This document shows positions 5,316-8,808 of a stretch of DNA of 8,808 nucleotides, in pieces. The position numbers and the translations under genes are program-made. The stretch is from positions 827,328 to 836,135 of the forward strand of contig CP070769.1 of assembly GCA_020347085.1 (NCBI GenBank), in the 5' to 3' direction. Every line of letters starts with the position of its first letter. Position 1 is the first letter of the stretch. Source of the DNA: Desulfobacterales bacterium (GTDB taxonomy: Bacteria; Desulfobacterota; Desulfobacteria; Desulfobacterales; C00003060). The notes beneath the pieces were generated by a model. That model was not told the DNA's origin. It saw nothing but the letters and a program-made list of their open reading frames with translations, and did not search any database.

Positions 5316-5999
5316 CTATTGATCTTCCGTATAAAGCACAGCCAAAATAACCGTTTCTTTGTCACCATGGCACCGAACCAGGTGTGGAACCGTGGAATCG
5401 TAATAGATGCTGTCACCCGGGTAAAGCACATCGGTATAGTCTTCTAGGATTACCTCCATAGCCCCCTCCAAGATGTAAATGAATTCCTGTCCTGCGTGCG
5501 CAGAAAGTTCCTTTCTTGCTTTGGAAGGAGACAGGGTCACCATGAAGGGTTCCATGTGGCGATCCTTCTTGTCCGGCGCCAGAGACTCGTAAGTATAGCC
5601 GTACCGATCCCCCTGCGCAGAGGTAAATCTGGAGATGACGCGCCGCTCGTGCTTTCGGATTACCGTAAAGGGTTTAACCTCACCGGTTGAGATAAACCGG
5701 CCAAGCTTCATGTCAAGTGCCTTTGCAATCCTAATCAAGGCACCCAACGGCGGAGAAGCCTGATCCGTCTCTATCTGGCTGAGATATTCCGAACCTAGGC
5801 CGGTCCGCTGGGCAACATCTTCTATGGTCAGGCCTTTCTCTTCCCGCACTCTGTGGACCCGCTCTCCCACGGAGGCTAGTTCGCTGCGCTGATCGGCCTC
5901 CTCGGGGGCTGCAGCAGCCTCTTCTGCCTTTTCAGAAGAAAATTGACTTATATCTTCCAAGAAATCTTTGTAGGCATCCGCCGACTTTTCATTACGCAT
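5316..5999 (-). CDS. XRE-family transcriptional regulator with C-terminal cupin sensor domain
   Basis: This 227-residue protein has an N-terminal tail of about 40 residues with a Glu/Ala-rich stretch (23-38). An XRE/HTH_3 domain spans about 45-100 (GERVHRVREEKGLTIEDVAQ, then GLGSEYLSQIETDQASPP). A cupin_2 barrel occupies about 150-224, with SAHAGQEFIYILEGAMEV (His168, Glu172) and YPGDSIYYDSTVPHLV (His206) as possible metal ligands. Members of this architecture bind DNA as dimers and sense a small molecule or metal through the cupin. The ligand here is unknown. It is the last gene of the leftward run, 44 bp after fabD, so it may autoregulate or control that operon. GACAA/TTGTC boxes lie directly before its ATG, and GAAAGG (9 bases upstream) is the likely ribosome-binding site. 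Confidence 0.9.
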   Translation of the reverse strand: MRNEKSADAYKDFLEDISQFSSEKAEEAAAAPEEADQRSELASVGERVHRVREEKGLTIEDVAQRTGLGSEYLSQIETDQASPPLGALIRIAKALDMKLGRFISTGEVKPFTVIRKHERRVISRFTSAQGDRYGYTYESLAPDKKDRHMEPFMVTLSPSKARKELSAHAGQEFIYILEGAMEVILEDYTDVLYPGDSIYYDSTVPHLVRCHGDKETVILAVLYTEDQ

Positions 6000-6032
6000 G
6001 ACAAAAAACCTTTCTTGTCGAAATGTTTTGTC
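6000..6032 (-). promoter_or_regulatory. Inverted GACAAAA/TTTTGTC repeat over the XRE-cupin ribosome-binding site
   Basis: GACAAAA (6000-6006) and TTTTGTC (6026-6032) form a perfect 7-bp inverted repeat. A further TTGTC lies between them (6015-6019). The first arm abuts the ATG, and the GAAAGG ribosome-binding site (complement of 6009-6014) lies inside the loop. It could be an autoregulatory operator or an RNA stem near the start codon. Confidence 0.35.
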
Positions 6033-6043
6033 TTGAGCCTGGT

Positions 6044-6985
6044 TTAAGCTTCGGCCTTCAGAAAAGCCTCCAGCCCCTTCATGCTATCCACATTATAGAC
6101 TGCATGTTCATAGGTGTCAGGGATGATTTTGCGCAGTAGTCCGGTCAACACCTTCTTGGGGCCCACTTCGGCAAACACCTCGACTTTCTCCTCTTGCATC
6201 CTGCACACCGAATCATACCATCGAACCGGGCTGCACAACTGGCTTGCCATGATCTCCTTGATCTCGTTGGGGTCTGATTCAGGGGCAGCGGTCACATTGA
6301 ACAACACAGGCCGCTTTGGCTCGTTCAACGGGATTTCTTCCAAAAACTCTCTAAAGTCCTTTTCAGCTCCCCGGATTAACTCACTGTGCCATGCTCCGCT
6401 GACTTTCAGGGGAATCGCCTTGGCCCCTTTGGTTTTTGCCACTTCAGAGACGGATTGAACAGCCTCTGGAACCCCTGTTATAACGATCTGCTCAGCGGTA
6501 TTATGATTTGCCACGGCGACCACGCCGTTTCCCTGAGCTTCCTCAACAATTTCTTGTACAGTATCATTAGGTAGACCTAATATGGCATGCATGGCCCCCT
6601 TGTGCTTGGTTCCTTCCCGGTGCATCAGTTGACCCCTTTTGAATACCAGTCTGCAAGCCTCTTCGGAGTTCACCACCTCAGAAGCCCGCAAGGCACTGTA
6701 TTCTCCAAGGCTATGACCGGCAGCGAGGTCGGGTTGAATATCCTCGCTTTCCAGGGCTGCAAGACAGGCCAGATTGACTGCTGTCATTGCAGGTTGGAGG
6801 TTCACAGTCAGGGTGAGCTCTTCCATAGGTCCCTTGAAACACAGTCTGGAGATATGAGATTTGGTGACTTCGTCAACCATATCAAAGATCTCACGCACAA
6901 AAACATACTCTTCATAGAGGTCGAGGCCCATCCCGACCACCTGAGAACCTTGTCCAGGAAAGAGAAAAGCTACCTTTTTCTTCAA
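6044..6985 (-). CDS. fabD: Malonyl-CoA:acyl carrier protein transacylase
   Basis: FabD transfers malonyl from CoA to ACP in the cytosol, supplying the extender unit for type II fatty acid synthesis. The 313-residue length is typical. Visible landmarks are FLFPGQGSQVVGMG (7-20), the nucleophile elbow GHSLGEYSA with Ser92, Arg117 in FKRGQLM for the malonyl carboxylate, VANHN (158-162) and the catalytic His200 in SGAWHS. The start is TTG, fixed by a strong AAGGAGG six bases upstream. It lies 18 bp after hemA and 44 bp before the XRE-cupin gene, so all three are probably one transcript. fabD more often sits among other fab genes (fabH, fabG, acpP); here its neighbours are tetrapyrrole genes. All key residues are present and nothing suggests decay. 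Confidence 0.96.
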   Translation of the reverse strand: MKKKVAFLFPGQGSQVVGMGLDLYEEYVFVREIFDMVDEVTKSHISRLCFKGPMEELTLTVNLQPAMTAVNLACLAALESEDIQPDLAAGHSLGEYSALRASEVVNSEEACRLVFKRGQLMHREGTKHKGAMHAILGLPNDTVQEIVEEAQGNGVVAVANHNTAEQIVITGVPEAVQSVSEVAKTKGAKAIPLKVSGAWHSELIRGAEKDFREFLEEIPLNEPKRPVLFNVTAAPESDPNEIKEIMASQLCSPVRWYDSVCRMQEEKVEVFAEVGPKKVLTGLLRKIIPDTYEHAVYNVDSMKGLEAFLKAEA

Positions 6986-6991
6986 AATTCG

Positions 6992-6998
6992 CCTCCTT
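6992..6998 (-). promoter_or_regulatory. Strong Shine-Dalgarno deciding the TTG start of fabD
   Basis: On the minus strand AAGGAGG lies in the 18-bp gap after the hemA stop, six bases before TTG at 6985. No ATG is available at this spacing, so a TTG start with a near-perfect ribosome-binding site is the best reading. Confidence 0.85.
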
Positions 6999-7003
6999 GT
7001 TCG

Positions 7004-8314
7004 TTATTCCTTACGGGCTTCACGATTCAGATCATTCCGTTCATCTATCTTAAAAAGCCGCCGGGTGATGTCTACATAAAGAGACTTCTTATCTTTATGC
7101 CCGCTTTCCTTCAAAAAGACGGTGGGGTCGTGCAGGATTTTCTTGACAAGGGCCGCTGTCAACCGATCAATGGCAGCCCGGTCCTCCTCGGATGCTGATG
7201 TAAGTGAGGCAAAAGTTTTCTTGAGTTCTGCTTGCCGGATCTCCTCAACCTTTTCTCTGAGCGCAACGACGGTCGGCACCACATCAAGGGATTGGAACCA
7301 TCTTCGAAACTGGACAACCGCGCCATCTACAATGCGGTCCCCCCGGCGTGCCTCCTGACGCCGTTCTTCTATATTTTCCTGAATGGCCCCCTTGAGGTCA
7401 TCTATGTCGTAAACGTACACGTTGGTGATCCGGTTGACCTCAGGGTCTATGTCTCGGGGCACTGCAATGTCAATGAAAAATAGAGGGCGATTCTTCCGGG
7501 CACGCATGACGCCTTTGAAATCGTCACGCACCAGGATATAGGTGGGGGCACCTGTCGAGCTAATCACGATATCGACCTCTTTAAGATAGTCAAGAACCTC
7601 TTCAAAACGAATAGCCGTACCTTGAAACATCTCCGCAATCTCCAGACCCCGTTCAAAGGTACGGTTGGCCACAAATATTGGCGCCGCCCGATTGGTCACG
7701 AGATGCTCGACAGCCTGTTCCGCCATTTCACCGGCACCAATGAGCAACACCGCTTTTCCTTCGAGCTCACCAAAGATCTTGCGTCCCAATTCCACCGCCG
7801 CATAGCTGATAGAAACCGCATGGTCGCCAATGCCGGTCTCGGTACGTACCCGTTTGGCAACGGAGAAGGAGCGATGCATAAGCCGATTCAGGATCACGCC
7901 GCAAGCCTTATGATCAGAAGCCTCCTGGTAGGAATCTTTGATTTGGCCAAGGATCTGAGGCTCCCCCACCACCATAGAATCTAAACTTGATGCCACACGA
8001 AAGATATGGCGAACTGCCTCATCGCCTTCATAAATGTAAAGGGCATGTTCAAAGGTGTCGCGAGGCGTTTTCTTGAATTTGGCAAGGAAATCCTTAATGG
8101 CTTCTGCGGCCTTGAATGTGTCCTTTGTGGCTAGGAGAAACTCCACGCGGTTGCATGTAGAGAAGAGAACAACTTCATCCACGTACGGCTCTTGGCGCAT
8201 GATCTCCAGCACCTTAGGATTGTCTTCACTGGCAAAGGCCAAGCACTCTCGAACCTCGACAGGTGCTGTCTTATGATTCAGGCCAATGATTACGATTTGG
8301 CTATTTTCCACCAT
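7004..8314 (-). CDS. hemA: Glutamyl-tRNA reductase
   Basis: HemA reduces glutamyl-tRNA(Glu) to glutamate-1-semialdehyde with NADPH, the committed step of C5-pathway tetrapyrrole synthesis in the cytosol. The 436-residue protein has the N-terminal GLNHKTAPVEVRE (11-23), the catalytic Cys54 in FSTCNRVE, ASSLDSMVVGEPQILGQIK (108-126), the NADPH-binding LIGAGEMAEQ (191-200), and VANRT (215-219). A long C-terminal helical dimerisation region carries many charged residues. It begins with ATG at 8314; the upstream ribosome-binding site is weak (CAGGG). It follows a CcsA/HemX-like gene, an arrangement seen in other bacteria where HemX-type proteins modulate HemA, and precedes fabD by 18 bp. The 198-bp gap upstream holds a palindromic repeat and could carry its own promoter, which I could not identify. 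Confidence 0.97.
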   Translation of the reverse strand: MVENSQIVIIGLNHKTAPVEVRECLAFASEDNPKVLEIMRQEPYVDEVVLFSTCNRVEFLLATKDTFKAAEAIKDFLAKFKKTPRDTFEHALYIYEGDEAVRHIFRVASSLDSMVVGEPQILGQIKDSYQEASDHKACGVILNRLMHRSFSVAKRVRTETGIGDHAVSISYAAVELGRKIFGELEGKAVLLIGAGEMAEQAVEHLVTNRAAPIFVANRTFERGLEIAEMFQGTAIRFEEVLDYLKEVDIVISSTGAPTYILVRDDFKGVMRARKNRPLFFIDIAVPRDIDPEVNRITNVYVYDIDDLKGAIQENIEERRQEARRGDRIVDGAVVQFRRWFQSLDVVPTVVALREKVEEIRQAELKKTFASLTSASEEDRAAIDRLTAALVKKILHDPTVFLKESGHKDKKSLYVDITRRLFKIDERNDLNREARKE

Positions 8315-8394
8315 GACCCTGACTCAATCGAATAAAAACTCTTTTTCTCACCTAATGATGTTGAGGCCCCCGGTCGGTCCGTGTCCATCAGAAC

Positions 8395-8433
8395 GATGCT
8401 GGATACCGGATGATTGATCCAGTATCAAGCATC
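8395..8433. repeat. Imperfect 17-bp inverted repeat between the CcsA/HemX-like gene and hemA
   Basis: The arms GATGCTGGATACCGGAT (8395-8411) and ATCCAGTATCAAGCATC (8417-8433) pair at 15 of 17 positions around a 5-base loop. The second arm runs into a tandem AGCATCT-AGCATCT (8428-8441). No T run follows on the minus strand, so it is not a classical terminator. It looks like a dispersed palindromic element in a transcribed gap. A small GCGCTAAGCGC stem (8483-8493) lies nearby. Confidence 0.55.
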
Positions 8434-8512
8434 TAGCATCTGGTTGTCCGAACTGCAGGCCTCAAAGGCAGTCCTCTGAAGGGCGCTAAGCGCAGCACAC
8501 CTCCATGAAAAT

Positions 8513-8808
8513 TTACCCCAAAAAGCGTAAGAAAAATGTAAAAATAAGTATCACAAAGCCCACAATGATCATAATGGCGGCCCGCCTTCCCTGCCATCCC
8601 ACAGCCAGGCGTTCATGGAGCAAGGCGGCATAGACCAACCATGTGATCCCCGCAAAAATCTCTTTGTGGTTCCAGCTCCAGAACCGGCCATGGACCATCT
8701 GAGCATAAATAACGCCAGTAAGGATCCCACAGGTCAGCATGGGAAATCCTGTGATAAGGCACGTGTATCCCATGGAATCAAGCAAGTTCAGAGAAGGAAG
8801 TCTACGGA
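8513..8808 (-). CDS. CcsA/HemX-type cytochrome c assembly membrane protein, C-terminal part, 5' end outside window
   Basis: The frame is open to the right edge, so only about 98 C-terminal residues are seen. A TTG codon at 8785 is not the real start, because the frame continues upstream with RRLPSLNLL, as expected inside this family. The fragment contains two clear membrane segments (around YTCLITGFPMLTCGILTGVI and MIIVGFVILIFTFFLRFL) and a further hydrophobic stretch, AGITWLVYAALL. The tryptophan-rich motif GRFWSWNHKE matches the CcsA signature WGxYWSWDPKE, which concerns heme handling. Proteins of this fold are either cytochrome c synthase subunits (CcsA/ResC) or the HemX regulator of HemA. 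Position directly upstream of hemA favours a HemX-like or heme-linked role. Asn-His replaces the common Asp-Pro in the WSWDPKE core, which may mark the divergent HemX-like branch. Confidence 0.88.
   Translation of the reverse strand, partial: RRLPSLNLLDSMGYTCLITGFPMLTCGILTGVIYAQMVHGRFWSWNHKEIFAGITWLVYAALLHERLAVGWQGRRAAIMIIVGFVILIFTFFLRFLG

Noticed and set aside
6587..7198. 203-residue plus-strand frame opposite fabD and hemA.
   Set aside because: Long only because it is antisense to strongly coding genes; no recognisable domain and it crosses the fabD-hemA boundary.
300..8300. CRISPR array, toxin-antitoxin pair, tRNA or phage-like gene.
   Set aside because: No regularly spaced direct repeats, cloverleaf or matching small gene pair was seen on either strand.

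Overview
The window reads as an ordinary chromosomal segment of a Gram-negative bacterium. My best guess is a member of the Desulfobacterota (the former Deltaproteobacteria). The reasons are the molybdopterin-biosynthesis protein fused to a substrate-binding domain, the short ModE-type regulator, a CcsA/HemX-type gene ahead of hemA, and an XRE-cupin regulator. This assignment rests on gene content and has not been tested against a database.

Layout from left to right. (1) 1-885 (+): the C-terminal part of the primosomal helicase PriA, cut by the left edge. (2) 1001-1495 (+): a YfcE/MJ0936-type metallophosphodiesterase. A GC-rich hairpin element lies between these two genes. (3) 1496-1759: a convergent spacer holding a copy of an interspersed palindromic repeat. 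(4) 4103-1760 (-): a molybdenum block, in transcription order a small DNA-binding protein related to the ModE N-terminal domain, then a 646-residue MoeA fused to a PBP-like ligand-binding domain. (5) 4104-4518: a 415-bp divergent region rich in palindromes, with a good -35 box and a possible 41-codon ORF. (6) 4519-5151 (+): a HAD-family hydrolase. (7) 5152-5315: a convergent spacer with several small palindromes. (8) 8808-5316 (-): a co-directional run of CcsA/HemX-type membrane protein (cut by the right edge), hemA (glutamyl-tRNA reductase), fabD (malonyl-CoA:ACP transacylase) and an XRE-cupin regulator. The last three genes are closely spaced.

How the genes work together. HemA makes the first committed precursor of tetrapyrroles by the C5 pathway, and the adjacent CcsA/HemX-like membrane protein fits a heme or cytochrome c setting. 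FabD, which loads malonyl groups onto ACP, is translated 18 bp after hemA from a TTG codon with a strong Shine-Dalgarno. The XRE-cupin gene that follows may regulate this operon or a linked metabolic step. The molybdenum block may be a split sensor, with the DNA-binding half in one protein and a possible oxyanion- or cofactor-sensing half fused to MoeA.

No clear new defence or mobile system is present: no transposase, integrase, CRISPR array, toxin-antitoxin pair, tRNA or rRNA was found. The most interesting non-genic signal is a small family of palindromic repeats. Three copies (1522-1575, 3713-3777 and 4168-4213) share a TTGAAC end, a conserved core and a variable hairpin, and surround or abut the molybdenum block. 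A separate IS200/IS605-like hairpin follows priA, and another imperfect palindrome lies upstream of hemA.
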